Notes: a model not told the origin generated them from the sequence alone. Positions 8,728 through 17,456 are shown, counted from the first letter of the stretch. The stretch is DNA of 40,573 nt from Pseudomonadota bacterium (GCA_021818425.1 JAKAEC010000010.1:1-40573); one strand, 5' to 3'. Numbers and translations are program-made.

Positions 8728-9903
8728 TCAGGAGGACGCGCTACTGGATGCGAATTTGGCGGTTTCGTCGGTCGGCGTGACCCGATGTCCCGGCACGGCG
8801 TTCAAAAGACCATCCACGATTACCCGGTCTCCGGGTTTAAGGCCGCTCGTCACCACCCAATCATTATGCAGGTTGGCCCCGGTCTGAATGATGTGTTGTG
8901 ATACTATATTGTCATGGCCGAGCAGCAACACGGTCGGGTCGCCGCGCGTATTGTGCGAGACCGCCTGCTGTGGCACCAATATGCCATTCTTATTTACGCC
9001 CTCGTCAATCACTGCATGCACATACATTCCCGGTAGCAACAAATGTTGAGGGTTGGGGAAGATGGCGCGCACCAGCACCGTGCCGGTAGTCTGGTCGACA
9101 TTCACCTCGGCAAATTGGGTCTTGCCAGGCAAGTTATAGGCTGTACTGTCCTCAAGGGTCAGCGTCACCTTGGCGGAACCGTCAGGATTGGTCTCGAGCT
9201 GACCCGCGTCCATCTCCTGTTTCAGCCGCAACCATGTCGCGGTTGATTCATTCAAATCCACATAAATTGGGTTAAGCTGTGTCACGGTTGCCAACGCGGT
9301 CGTCTGGTCTGCCGTCACAAGCGCGCCGGGTGTTACCGAGGAGGCACCGATGGTGCCGGAAATCGGCGAAAACATCTTGGTGTAGGCAAGGTTGATTTTT
9401 GCGGTTTCGATGCCCGCCTTGGCTGAGGCGATATTTGCCTGATCTTCCTGCACCGTTGCCAGGGCATTGTCGTAATCCTGCGCACTGACAGCTTCGGCCG
9501 CAGCCAACGGCTTATAACGCTGGGCTTGGGCTTGGTCGGCCGATAGTTGCGCTTCATCATGTTTCAAGATCGCAACGGCGCTATCATAAGCCGCTTGATA
9601 AGGAGCGGGGTCAATCTGGTAAAGCTGTTGTCCAGCCTTCACTTCACTCCCCTCGACGAACAGCCGCTTTAGGATCACCCCGCTCACCTGCGGACGGATC
9701 TGCGCGGTGACTACTGCCTCAGTGCGACCGGGCAGCTCGGTTGTGCGCAGGACCGGTTGGGTGTGGATGGTAATGAAGCCAACCGCGGGCGGCGGCGGTG
9801 GTGTGGCTTGTTTCTTTTGGCAACCTGCTATCAGCAAAATACCAGTGAGGCAGGAAGCCGCCAGGGCGTGTTTGCGCCCAAGCAGGCGAGGGACGGCGGG
9901 CAT
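8728..9903 (-). CDS. RND efflux periplasmic adaptor (membrane fusion) lipoprotein, 391 aa
   Basis: This is the AcrA/MexA-type adaptor linking the pump to the outer-membrane factor. I place the start at ATG 9903, because TGAGG lies about seven bases upstream and the product then begins with a normal signal ending in the lipobox L-I-A-G-C; an ATG 17 codons further upstream is less likely. A proline run follows the lipidated Cys. The adaptor fold is then seen in order: a first lipoyl half ('VSGVILKRLFVEGSEVKAGQQLYQID'), a coiled-coil hairpin ('DEAQLSADQAQAQRYKPLAA'), a second lipoyl half ('MFSPISGTIG'), and a beta-barrel with 'LLLPGMYVHAVI'. It is the first gene of the minus-strand pump unit and faces the tetR-type gene. 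Confidence 0.92.
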   Translation of the reverse strand: MPAVPRLLGRKHALAASCLTGILLIAGCQKKQATPPPPPAVGFITIHTQPVLRTTELPGRTEAVVTAQIRPQVSGVILKRLFVEGSEVKAGQQLYQIDPAPYQAAYDSAVAILKHDEAQLSADQAQAQRYKPLAAAEAVSAQDYDNALATVQEDQANIASAKAGIETAKINLAYTKMFSPISGTIGASSVTPGALVTADQTTALATVTQLNPIYVDLNESTATWLRLKQEMDAGQLETNPDGSAKVTLTLEDSTAYNLPGKTQFAEVNVDQTTGTVLVRAIFPNPQHLLLPGMYVHAVIDEGVNKNGILVPQQAVSHNTRGDPTVLLLGHDNIVSQHIIQTGANLHNDWVVTSGLKPGDRVIVDGLLNAVPGHRVTPTDETAKFASSSASS

Positions 9904-10070
9904 CAAAACCTCACGGCAAATTAACAGGACAGTTGAAACCAGCCAGGGCGACACAGAGGTACCCTGGCATTTACGGTACTTGTTGGTACTGATATTAAGT
10001 GGCTAAAGACCTGTCAAGATACGAACAAGTTGTAATACAGTACGACGGAGAAATGGAGGGCCAGGGGTAG
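9904..10070. promoter_or_regulatory. Divergent control region between efflux operon and tetR-type gene
   Basis: This 167-base spacer separates two divergent starts, the usual place for a TetR-family operator. Candidate repeats are GGTAC at 9959-9963, 9975-9979 and 9985-9989 (the first forms the palindrome GGTACC), and the short palindrome ACAAGTTGT at 10025-10033, which is set in a partly symmetric AT-rich stretch (10020-10037). Which is the real operator, if either, cannot be decided by eye. The tetR-type ribosome-binding site is AGGGG just before ATG 10071. Confidence 0.4.
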
Positions 10071-10721
10071 ATGGAAGCGCGTGAGGGGTGTTGCAAGGGC
10101 CGGGGTAGGCCAAAGACTACGCCGGACGACGCGCAACGCCACGCGATTCTGGAACAGGCGCGGCGGTTGTTTGTACAGAATGGCTATGGTGCGACGACCA
10201 CGGAAGAGATCGCCTGCGCGTGCAAAATATCTAAGCAAACGCTGTACCGGCTGTATCCCAGTAAACCGGCCTTGTTCGCCGCTGTGGTGGAGGCTAGTCG
10301 GCCGCAATGGTTGGCATTTCCGGTCCCCGACGAACTGCCCTTGCAACAGGCTCTGGAGTCGATTTTCCGCATCGATATCACTGAGGAAGAGGACCGTGAG
10401 CGGCTCGAGTTGGCGCGGCTGCGGCTGACTGAATGTCCCGGTCATCCTGAAATGCAGCAGTTGACCACAGAGACCGATGCAGACCACCCGCTTGCCCCTT
10501 TGGCGTGTTGGATGATGCGGCAGGCGCAGTTGGGTCGGTTGCAGTTGAAGGGCGATGCCTGCAGCTTGGCACGCATGCTAGCTGACATGGTTTTTGGTGC
10601 GCTTGTGATGAACACCTTCAACGATTTTAGATGGGCCAGTGCTGAGGCGCGACGCATGCATATTCGCCACGCCATCAGTGTGTTTCTTCATGGTGTCAGC
10701 GCCGACCCGCGAAGTTTTTAG
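10071..10721 (+). CDS. TetR/AcrR-family transcriptional regulator, 216 aa
   Basis: This is a one-domain repressor with an N-terminal TetR helix-turn-helix: 'ILEQARRLFVQNGYGATTTE', then 'EIACACKISKQTLYRLYPSK', covering roughly residues 25-70. The start is well defined: ATG 10071 with AGGGG five bases upstream. The C-terminal two-thirds is the variable ligand and dimerisation part; a Cys-Trp-Met-Met segment lies near residue 146. The basic leader 'CCKGRGRPK' before the DNA-binding domain is common in AcrR-type members. Its divergent position beside the RND operon points to local repression of the pump, relieved by a pump substrate. That role is inference from context. Confidence 0.88.
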   Translation: MEAREGCCKGRGRPKTTPDDAQRHAILEQARRLFVQNGYGATTTEEIACACKISKQTLYRLYPSKPALFAAVVEASRPQWLAFPVPDELPLQQALESIFRIDITEEEDRERLELARLRLTECPGHPEMQQLTTETDADHPLAPLACWMMRQAQLGRLQLKGDACSLARMLADMVFGALVMNTFNDFRWASAEARRMHIRHAISVFLHGVSADPRSF

Positions 10722-10741
10722 CTCTGGGCCCAGGAAAATCG

Positions 10742-10775
10742 AAGTTGGGCGCCGGCCTGCATGAGGCCGCAACTT
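10742..10775 (+). terminator. Hairpin after the tetR-type gene, possible transcription end
   Basis: CGGCCT (10753-10758) pairs with AGGCCG (10764-10769) around a five-base loop. The flanks AAGTTG (10742-10747) and CAACTT (10770-10775) extend the stem across a five-base bulge. No T-run follows, so it would not be a textbook intrinsic terminator. It lies 21 bases after the tetR-type stop and 107 bases before cydD. Confidence 0.35.
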
Positions 10776-10881
10776 TGGCAGAGCGTCTGGTCACAGGAGC
10801 CTTATGCGCCAATTAGGGGGCGATGCTTGCTGATTGACATATATCTTGGCAGCTTTCCGTCGCTTGGGTTAGCAGCCGCGC

Positions 10882-12606
10882 ATGAGTGAACGGATAGACC
10901 CGCGTTTGATGCGCGAAGGCAGGCGTGCCAGGGGTGCACTTTATGGCAGTATCGCTCTGGGGCTGGTTTCGGCCTGGGTAATCATTGGCCAAGCCGTGTT
11001 GCTGGCGAAGCTGGTGAATTCCATCTCTTTCCGGCACATCACGCTGACTCCGTTGCTGCACTGGATAGTGGCGCTGGGTGGGCTGTTCTTGCTCCGCGCA
11101 GGGTTCACCCTTGGTGCTGAACTGCTAGCAAGTCGCGCTAGTTTGGCCATCAAGACCGGGCTGCGTGCCACGATGCTCGAAAAATTGCTAGCCCGTGGCC
11201 CCGCCTGGGAGGCCGCTAGCGCCGAGGTCGCTACGACGATGCTGGACGGGGTAGAAACGTTGGAACCATATTTCTCCCGCTATCTGCCGCAAATGTATCT
11301 CTGCGTGGCAGTGCCGTTGGCCATTCTAGCGTTAGTGTTCCCGCTGGACTGGATCAGTGGGCTCGTGCTGTTGGTCGCGGGGCCGTTGATTCCCTTGTTC
11401 ATGGTGCTTGTCGGCTACCGGGCGGAGGCGATCACTCAGCGCCAGTGGGAGAAGTTGCTGCAGCTTGGCACGCATTTTCTTGATGTGCTTCAGGGACTGA
11501 CCACGCTGAAACTTTTTGGCCGAGCGCGAGATGAGATCAGCATCATCGCCCGCATTTCAGATGACTACCGGCTTACCACCATGGAAGGCTTGCGCATCGC
11601 GTTTCTTACCAGCGCCGTACTAGAATTTTTTGCCTCGCTCGCGATTGCGCTTGTGGCAGTGCTGTTCGGCGCACGTTTGATTCATGGGCATTTCGCATTC
11701 TACCCGGCCTTCCTGGTGTTGCTGCTTGCCCCGGAGTTTTTTGTGCCGCTGCGCGGGTTATCGGTGCACTACCATGCGCGGATGAGCGCTATTGCCAGTG
11801 CGAAGCAAATCTTTGAACTCTTGGACGCACCGGCGCTGCCGCGTGGCACGGTGGCACTTTCGACCGCAGAAAATTTCGACATCATTTGCGAGAATCTCAG
11901 CTATTCCTACGCGGGGCGGGCGGTGGTGGAAGATTTCACCGCCCGCTTTCCGGCCGGGCGAATTACGGTTATTGTCGGCGCCTCAGGCGCCGGCAAAACC
12001 ACGCTCTCGCGTTTGTTGCTGGGCTTTCTGGCCCCCACCTGCGGGCGAATTTTGGTGAACGGGCAAAATCTCGCGGACGTCGTGCCGGAAAGTTGGTGGC
12101 GGGCTTTGGCGTGGGTGCCGCAGACCCCTCGGCTATTCCACGGCAGCATAGAGGATAATCTTGCCCTTGGTCTGGACGCGCCGGACTTTGCTAGGCTGCG
12201 CGGGGCCGCCGCGCGGGCTCACGCCTATAATTTCATTGAGTCGCAGCCTGGCAAGTTTAGCGCCGATGTAGGAGAAGGCGGCTCGAAACTCTCGGGCGGG
12301 GAAATCCAGCGTGTGGCCTTGGCCCGGGCTTATGCGCGCAATGCCAAACTGCTCATTCTGGATGAGCCCACCGCGCATCTGGATAGCCGCACCGCTTCCG
12401 ACATTCTGGATGCCATCTTCACGCTGCCAGAGGGCAGCACTGTCATCATCATCGCACACCGTTTGGCGATTGCAGAACGGGCGGACCAAATTCTAGTGAT
12501 GGAGGGCGGGCGGCTCATTCAATCAGGCACGCATGAGAGTCTAATGGCTGTGCCTGGTTCGTACCGCAGCTTGGTGGTGGCGCAGAAGGAACTGGCGAAT
12601 GTCTGA
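10882..12606 (+). CDS. cydD: Heterodimeric ABC exporter subunit CydD (cytochrome bd assembly), 574 aa
   Basis: CydD pairs with CydC to form an inner-membrane ABC complex needed to assemble cytochrome bd. It was described as exporting cysteine/glutathione and more recently linked to haem handling. The N-terminal half holds six membrane segments (about residues 20-300). The ATPase half shows Walker A GASGAGKT (366-373), signature LSGGE (near 470) and Walker B 'LLILDEP', with H in 'IIAHRL'. The motif 'FFVPLRGLSVHYHARMSA' (around 287) is typical of CydD. It is translationally coupled to cydC (8-base overlap). A single half-match to an FNR box lies upstream, but no convincing promoter was found. 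Confidence 0.93.
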   Translation: MSERIDPRLMREGRRARGALYGSIALGLVSAWVIIGQAVLLAKLVNSISFRHITLTPLLHWIVALGGLFLLRAGFTLGAELLASRASLAIKTGLRATMLEKLLARGPAWEAASAEVATTMLDGVETLEPYFSRYLPQMYLCVAVPLAILALVFPLDWISGLVLLVAGPLIPLFMVLVGYRAEAITQRQWEKLLQLGTHFLDVLQGLTTLKLFGRARDEISIIARISDDYRLTTMEGLRIAFLTSAVLEFFASLAIALVAVLFGARLIHGHFAFYPAFLVLLLAPEFFVPLRGLSVHYHARMSAIASAKQIFELLDAPALPRGTVALSTAENFDIICENLSYSYAGRAVVEDFTARFPAGRITVIVGASGAGKTTLSRLLLGFLAPTCGRILVNGQNLADVVPESWWRALAWVPQTPRLFHGSIEDNLALGLDAPDFARLRGAAARAHAYNFIESQPGKFSADVGEGGSKLSGGEIQRVALARAYARNAKLLILDEPTAHLDSRTASDILDAIFTLPEGSTVIIIAHRLAIAERADQILVMEGGRLIQSGTHESLMAVPGSYRSLVVAQKELANV

Positions 12607-14278
12607 CATCTGGCGTCTTGTCCGCTTGCTCTCCCCCCGTCGCGGCTGGATGTTGGCGGGTTTGGGGTTGGCCGCAATGACTCTGCTGGCCAATTTCGGG
12701 CTGCTTGCCCTTTCAGGCTGGTTCTTGGCCGCCACGGCGCTTACCGGCCTTGCGGGAATCACGGCGCAAAACGCGTTCAATTTCTTCACACCCTCGGCCC
12801 TGGTGCGTTTTTTTGCCACACTGCGCGTAGGCTCGCGCTATGCCGAACGGCTGGTGACGCACGAGGCTACTTTTCGCCTGCTGGCTGACCTACGGGTGTG
12901 GTTCTACAGGCGACTGGAACCTTTGGCTCCGGCGGCGTTGCAAACCCGGCGCGCGGGGGATTTGCTGAACCGCATTGTTACCGATATCGACACGCTGAAT
13001 CTGTTCTATCTGCGGGTGTTCGTGCCGGTTCTCACAGCCATCGCCGCCGGGCTGATCATGGCGGCGTTCTTTGCCTTCTTCTCCTGGCCGGCGGCATTGG
13101 CGCTGATTGTTGGGCTGAGCGTGAACGGCATACTGGCGCCAACGCTTACCAGCAAGAAGGGCGCGAAGCCAGGAGCGGAGATCAGCCGAATCACTGCTGC
13201 CCTACGCACGGAATATGTCGAGGCGCTTCAAGGGATGGGCGAGTTGCTGGTGTTCGGAGCTGCCCCCGCAATGCAGGTCCGTGCGGCGGCTCTCAACTCG
13301 GAGCTGGCCGCCGCCCAGGCAGAGATGGGCCAGGTGGCAGGGCTGGGTTTGGCCCTTTCTGGCTTGGCCGCCAATGCCACGCTGCTGACGGTGCTGATAT
13401 TCGGGGCCAGACGGTTCGAGACAGGAGGCATATCTGCCTCCCAGGTACCAATGCTGGTTCTAGGCGCCATGGCAGCGTTCGAGGCCACCGCCCCTTTGCC
13501 TGCCGCCTTGCAATTCGTGGGTCAGATCAAGGCCGCTGCGCGGCGCATTTTCGCCCTTGCGGACCAAGCCCCGCCCGTGCCTGCCCCGGTTTTGCCGGCT
13601 CCCGTGCCCGAAAACTTTGGACTAGAGTTAAAAAACATCACGTTACGCTATTCGCCAGACGGCTTAGCCATCCTGGACCGGTTTAGCCTTTCCGTGCCGC
13701 AGGGGAGGCATATTGGCATTGTTGGCCCTTCGGGTGCCGGCAAGACTACGCTGATTAATCTACTGATGCGTTTCCATGAATACAAAGGCGGGGAAGCACG
13801 CTTCGGCGGGCATGATCTGCGAGCCTATAGCAGCGCAGACATGGCGCGGTACGCCACTATCATTTCCCAGCGCAGCTATCTCTTCCACACCACCATCCGG
13901 GACAATTTGCTGCTCGCCAATGGTGCGGCCGACGAAGCGGCGCTATGGCACGCGCTGGGGGTGGCGCAACTGGCAGACTTCGTCCGCTCCCTGCCCGCGG
14001 GGCTCGACAGCACGGTGGGCGAAGGCGGCTCCAAGCTCTCCGGCGGGCAGGCCAGGCGCGTGGCCTTGGCACGTGCGGTGCTAAAACCCGCTCCGTGGCT
14101 GATACTGGATGAGCCGACCGAGGGGTTGGATGCAGAGACGGAGCGCGCCTACCTCGCGGATCTTGCACTTATACTCGAGGGTCGCACCGTGCTCTACATT
14201 ACCCATCGCCACGCCGGACTTGCGCTGATGGACGAAGTTTACGCGCTGCGGCGCGGCAAGGCTGTCCGAATTTCCTGA
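12599..14278 (+). CDS. cydC: Heterodimeric ABC exporter subunit CydC (cytochrome bd assembly), 559 aa
   Basis: This is the second half of the CydDC exporter. It starts with 'MSDIWRLVRLLSPRRGWMLAGL', typical of CydC, with membrane segments up to about residue 290. The conserved 'TPSALVRFFATLRVGSRYAER' stretch lies near residues 63-83. ATPase motifs: Walker A GPSGAGKT (376-383), signature LSGGQARRVALARA, Walker B 'WLILDEPTEGLD', and the switch His in 'YITHRHAGL'. Overlap with cydD and the shared strand indicate one transcript. A 209-base gap with its own promoter elements separates it from cydA. Confidence 0.92.
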   Translation: MSDIWRLVRLLSPRRGWMLAGLGLAAMTLLANFGLLALSGWFLAATALTGLAGITAQNAFNFFTPSALVRFFATLRVGSRYAERLVTHEATFRLLADLRVWFYRRLEPLAPAALQTRRAGDLLNRIVTDIDTLNLFYLRVFVPVLTAIAAGLIMAAFFAFFSWPAALALIVGLSVNGILAPTLTSKKGAKPGAEISRITAALRTEYVEALQGMGELLVFGAAPAMQVRAAALNSELAAAQAEMGQVAGLGLALSGLAANATLLTVLIFGARRFETGGISASQVPMLVLGAMAAFEATAPLPAALQFVGQIKAAARRIFALADQAPPVPAPVLPAPVPENFGLELKNITLRYSPDGLAILDRFSLSVPQGRHIGIVGPSGAGKTTLINLLMRFHEYKGGEARFGGHDLRAYSSADMARYATIISQRSYLFHTTIRDNLLLANGAADEAALWHALGVAQLADFVRSLPAGLDSTVGEGGSKLSGGQARRVALARAVLKPAPWLILDEPTEGLDAETERAYLADLALILEGRTVLYITHRHAGLALMDEVYALRRGKAVRIS

Positions 14279-14401
14279 TCTTACCGCGCAAATTTCGTAA
14301 GTTTTAACGGCCCTGACGCATCGTAAGCCGCCGTTTGTGCCATGCAAGCAACGGAGGGCTGTCATGAGCTTACCCGTAATGCGGCTTGGAAGTGGTCCGA
14401 T

Positions 14402-14415
14402 TTGATAGAGATCAA
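14402..14415 (+). promoter_or_regulatory. FNR/FixK-type binding site upstream of cydA
   Basis: TTGATAGAGATCAA is a perfect TTGAT-N4-ATCAA inverted repeat, the consensus for FNR/FixK/Anr-type regulators. It sits 72 bases before the cydA start. Its centre (14408.5) is 41.5 bases upstream of the transcription start predicted from the -10 element at 14438-14443, which is the spacing of class II activated promoters. Low-oxygen induction of cydA is therefore likely. No FNR/FixK gene is in the window. Confidence 0.8.
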
Positions 14416-14437
14416 GCCATTACCGAACATTACTCCC

Positions 14438-14443
14438 TATACA
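14438..14443 (+). promoter_or_regulatory. Predicted -10 element of the cydA promoter
   Basis: TATACA lies exactly where a -10 hexamer should be if the FNR box is centred at -41.5, giving a predicted transcription start near 14450 and a leader of about 38 bases. No good -35 hexamer is present, as expected for an activator-dependent promoter. Confidence 0.55.
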
Positions 14444-14487
14444 TAAGCCTGTTTTGTAAAGGGCTTCACTAACTGGAGAGAGCGGTT

Positions 14488-16098
14488 ATGCCGTTGATCG
14501 ATCCGAGCGTCGTTGATCTGTCACGTCTGCAGTTCGCGCTGACGGCGCTTTATCATTTCATTTTCGTGCCGTTGACGCTTGGCATGACGTTCCTGCTTGC
14601 AGCGATGGAGACGGTCTACGTCATCACCGGCAAGCAAATCTATAAAGATATGACCCAGTTCTGGGGCAAGCTATTTGGCATCAACTTCGCCATCGGTGTC
14701 GCTACGGGCCTGACCATGGAATTCGAGTTTGGCACCAATTGGTCCATGTACTCGCATTTCGTGGGTGACGTGTTCGGCACGCCGCTGGCCATCGAGGGGC
14801 TGATGGCCTTCTTCATGGAATCCACCTTCATCGGACTGATGTTCTTTGGCTGGGACAGGCTTTCCAAACCGGGGCATCTGGCGGTGACATACCTCACTGC
14901 GCTGGGTTCCAATCTCTCAGCGTTGTGGATTCTGATTGCAAATGGTTTCATGCAGAATCCGCGAGGAGCAAGTTTCAACCCGGATACCATGCGCATGGAG
15001 TTCAACTCCTTCTTGAAGCTCGTCTTCAGCGAGGACGCGCAGGCTAAGTTCGTGCACACATCCATCGCCGGGTTTGTCACCGGCGCGCTGTTCGTAATGG
15101 GCATTTCGGCCTTCTACATTCTTCGCCGCCAGCACCGGGAATTTGCTGCGCGGTCTTTCCGTATGGCGGCGCTGTTCGGCGTGATTTCTTCTTTGGCAGT
15201 GGTGACGCTTGGCGATGCGTTAGGACGGCTGGATTATTTGGTGCAACCCACAAAGATCGCGGCCATTGAGGGGCTGTGGCAGGATAGCGATGCGGGCGGT
15301 TCCGCCGCCGCTGCACCATGGCTACTTTTTGCTCTACCGGACCAAGCAGCCCAGACCAACCTTGTCGAGTTCGGCATTCCCTATGTCTTGGACCCGTTGG
15401 TTGCACATTCCTTCAGCACCAATATCCCGGGGCTGATCTCGCTTGAAAAACAGGCTGGCCCGCGGATCAAGAAGGGGATTGCGGCACTGAATGCCCTGCA
15501 AGCCTATGGCAAGGACCATGGCGCCGCCGCACTCGCCACCTTCAAGGCGAATGAGAGCGACATGGGCTACGGCTTTCTGGCACAGCGCTATGCGCCCAAC
15601 CAGGATCTCAGCAAAATTACCCCGGCCAACCAGGATGCGGTGGTGGCTCAGGCGGAAAAGGACACCATTCCCAATGTGTTCGTCACCTTTTGGTCTTTCC
15701 GCATTATGATGATACTGGGCTTCTATTTCGTGGGTCTGTTTGCTTTCGCAGCCTTCTTCAGCCTGAAGAACCGGCTGGAGCGCAATCCGCTGCTCCTGAA
15801 GCTGTGCGTTTGGTCTATCCCGCTGCCGGTTCTAGCATGCGAGTTTGGCTGGATCACGGCCGAGGCCGGGCGTCAGCCCTGGTCCGTCTATCGCTGGCTG
15901 CCGACATTCCAGGCCGCCTCGAGCCACAGTGTCGGGTATATGGTGTTCTCGCTCATCGGCTTCGCGCTCCTTTACAGCGTATTCATCGCCGCCGAGTTGT
16001 ATCTAATGTTCAAATTCGCCCGCCTGGGACCGCAGCCGCACCAAGCAGCCGCCCCCGAAGCCGCCCCGGCGCCGATGTTCGCCGCCCCCGCTGAATAA
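14488..16098 (+). CDS. cydA: Cytochrome bd quinol oxidase subunit I, 536 aa
   Basis: CydA is the catalytic membrane subunit that oxidises quinol and reduces O2 to water with high affinity. Haem ligands correspond to E. coli positions with a shift of +4 early in the protein: H23 (b595 side), H190 in 'KFVHTSIAGFVTG' (b558), and M407 in 'FRIM' (b558). E103 and E111 of the proton/haem-d region are present. The quinol loop between about residues 255 and 395 is long, as in E. coli bd-I, and 'GRQPWSVYRWLPT' follows. This argues for true cytochrome bd rather than the short-loop cyanide-insensitive type. The C-terminus is an Ala/Pro-rich tail. A GGAGAG ribosome-binding site precedes ATG 14488. Confidence 0.97.
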   Translation: MPLIDPSVVDLSRLQFALTALYHFIFVPLTLGMTFLLAAMETVYVITGKQIYKDMTQFWGKLFGINFAIGVATGLTMEFEFGTNWSMYSHFVGDVFGTPLAIEGLMAFFMESTFIGLMFFGWDRLSKPGHLAVTYLTALGSNLSALWILIANGFMQNPRGASFNPDTMRMEFNSFLKLVFSEDAQAKFVHTSIAGFVTGALFVMGISAFYILRRQHREFAARSFRMAALFGVISSLAVVTLGDALGRLDYLVQPTKIAAIEGLWQDSDAGGSAAAAPWLLFALPDQAAQTNLVEFGIPYVLDPLVAHSFSTNIPGLISLEKQAGPRIKKGIAALNALQAYGKDHGAAALATFKANESDMGYGFLAQRYAPNQDLSKITPANQDAVVAQAEKDTIPNVFVTFWSFRIMMILGFYFVGLFAFAAFFSLKNRLERNPLLLKLCVWSIPLPVLACEFGWITAEAGRQPWSVYRWLPTFQAASSHSVGYMVFSLIGFALLYSVFIAAELYLMFKFARLGPQPHQAAAPEAAPAPMFAAPAE

Positions 16099-16113
16099 TA
16101 GGAGCGATGTGAT

Positions 16114-17253
16114 ATGGAACTCTATGTTGTTCTGAAAGTCGTTTGGGCGGTGCTGCTCGGCGTTCTGCTCTCAGGTCTTGCTGTCATGGTCGGCATGGAT
16201 ATGGGCGTGGGGACCTTGCTGCGCTTTGTCGGCAAGAATGATGCGGAGCGCCGCGTGGTGCTCAACATTATTGGCCCACATTGGGATGGCAACCAAGTTT
16301 GGTTCATCCTGGGCGGCGGCGCCATTTTTGCGGCCTTCCCCACACTCTATGCCACCTCCTTCTCGGTGTTCTACGTGGTGATGATCCTTTTGCTGTTCAG
16401 CATGATCATGCGCCCGGTGGCGTTTGAGTACCGCTCGAAGGTCGACACCAAGAAATGGCGAGGCACCTGGGACTGGGCATTCCTGATCTCCGGCGCGCTG
16501 CCGATGATTGTTTACGGCGCCGCGTTCGGCAACGTGATGCAAGGCGTCGGCTTCCACTATGGGTGGGATGGGCAGTATTACCAGGACGAGAGCTTCATCT
16601 TCTACCTGCTTAACCCCTTCGCATTGCTGTGCGGCGTTATGTCTCTTGCACTTTCCATCCAGCAGGGCGGCACAATGCTAATGCTGCGTGGCGAGCAGCC
16701 GATTTATGGTCGGGCCCGCAAGGCGGCCATTATTGGCGGCGTTGTCGGTGTGGTCTTGTTCATCATCGGCGGGTTCTGGGTGGCGCATATTAACGGCTAT
16801 GCCTTCACTGGACCTGTGGACCCTGGCGCGCCCGCAACGCCGCTCTCCGGCCAGACCGTGGCACCTGTTGTCGGCGCTTGGCTGCATAACTACGCCGCCT
16901 ATCCCATCCTCTGGGTTCTGCCAGGGTTGGGCGTAGCAGGTATGCTGGGCGCGGCTGTGATGAACTTGGCCGCCAAGCCCGTGCTGGCATGGTGGCTGGG
17001 CGCGATCGGCTGGATCGGCGCCATCTTCACGACTGGAGCCAGTATGTTCCCATTCTTGATGCCCTCGACCACCAACCCTAGCCAGAGCCTGACAGTGTGG
17101 AACGCCGCCGGCAGTCAGTATAATCTCAGTTGGATGTTGTTCTTCGCGCTCGTCTTCACGCCGATTATTATCTGCTACACGTCCTGGTGCTTCTATGTGA
17201 TGCGCGGCAAGGTGAAGGTCGAACATGTCGCCGATGATGAGCACAGCTATTGA
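16114..17253 (+). CDS. cydB: Cytochrome bd quinol oxidase subunit II, 379 aa
   Basis: CydB is the structural partner of CydA, with about nine membrane helices. Family landmarks: 'MDMGVGTLLRFVGKNDAERR' (residues 28-47), 'GPHWDGNQVWFI' (50-61), 'RPVAFEYRSK' near residue 100, 'YPILWVLPGLGV', and 'TTGASMFPFLMPST'. It starts 15 bases after cydA with AGGAG just before it, and ends 11 bases before the small CydX-like gene, so cydA, cydB and the small genes form one transcript. Length equals that of E. coli CydB. Confidence 0.96.
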   Translation: MELYVVLKVVWAVLLGVLLSGLAVMVGMDMGVGTLLRFVGKNDAERRVVLNIIGPHWDGNQVWFILGGGAIFAAFPTLYATSFSVFYVVMILLLFSMIMRPVAFEYRSKVDTKKWRGTWDWAFLISGALPMIVYGAAFGNVMQGVGFHYGWDGQYYQDESFIFYLLNPFALLCGVMSLALSIQQGGTMLMLRGEQPIYGRARKAAIIGGVVGVVLFIIGGFWVAHINGYAFTGPVDPGAPATPLSGQTVAPVVGAWLHNYAAYPILWVLPGLGVAGMLGAAVMNLAAKPVLAWWLGAIGWIGAIFTTGASMFPFLMPSTTNPSQSLTVWNAAGSQYNLSWMLFFALVFTPIIICYTSWCFYVMRGKVKVEHVADDEHSY

Positions 17254-17264
17254 GGAGCAACGCC

Positions 17265-17456
17265 ATGGGCAAGTATTTCACTTTCGTTGGCCTGGGGCTG
17301 GTTCTGGCTCTTGCGCTGCTGCTGGCTGTGGTGGCTGGCGATTATGGCCCCTGGTATTTCGCGTGGATGGTGGGCACGGTGATGATCGTTCTCATCGCCG
17401 GGTGCGGGGCGGTGCTATTCGATGCCCAGCATGAAAAAGGGGAGGGGGAGATCTGA
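17265..17456 (+). CDS. cydX: CydX-like small subunit with an extra N-terminal helix, 63 aa
   Basis: The second half, from W30 in 'WYFAWMVGTVMIVLIAG' to an acidic tail, matches CydX, the 37-residue accessory subunit of cytochrome bd that begins 'MWYFAW'. Ordinary CydX starts at that point. Here the frame has no start codon there, and translation must begin at ATG 17265, which has AGGAG seven bases upstream. This adds about 28 residues, mostly a second hydrophobic helix (residues 4-24). The protein is therefore predicted to cross the membrane twice. The added helix might stand in for another small bd subunit such as CydH/YnhF, but that is speculation. Its stop codon overlaps the next start. Confidence 0.75.
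   Translation: MGKYFTFVGLGLVLALALLLAVVAGDYGPWYFAWMVGTVMIVLIAGCGAVLFDAQHEKGEGEI

Noticed and set aside
10834-10847. TTGACATATATCTT upstream of cydD as an FNR box or -35 element
   Set aside because: Only the left half matches the FNR consensus, and no good -10 follows at the proper distance.
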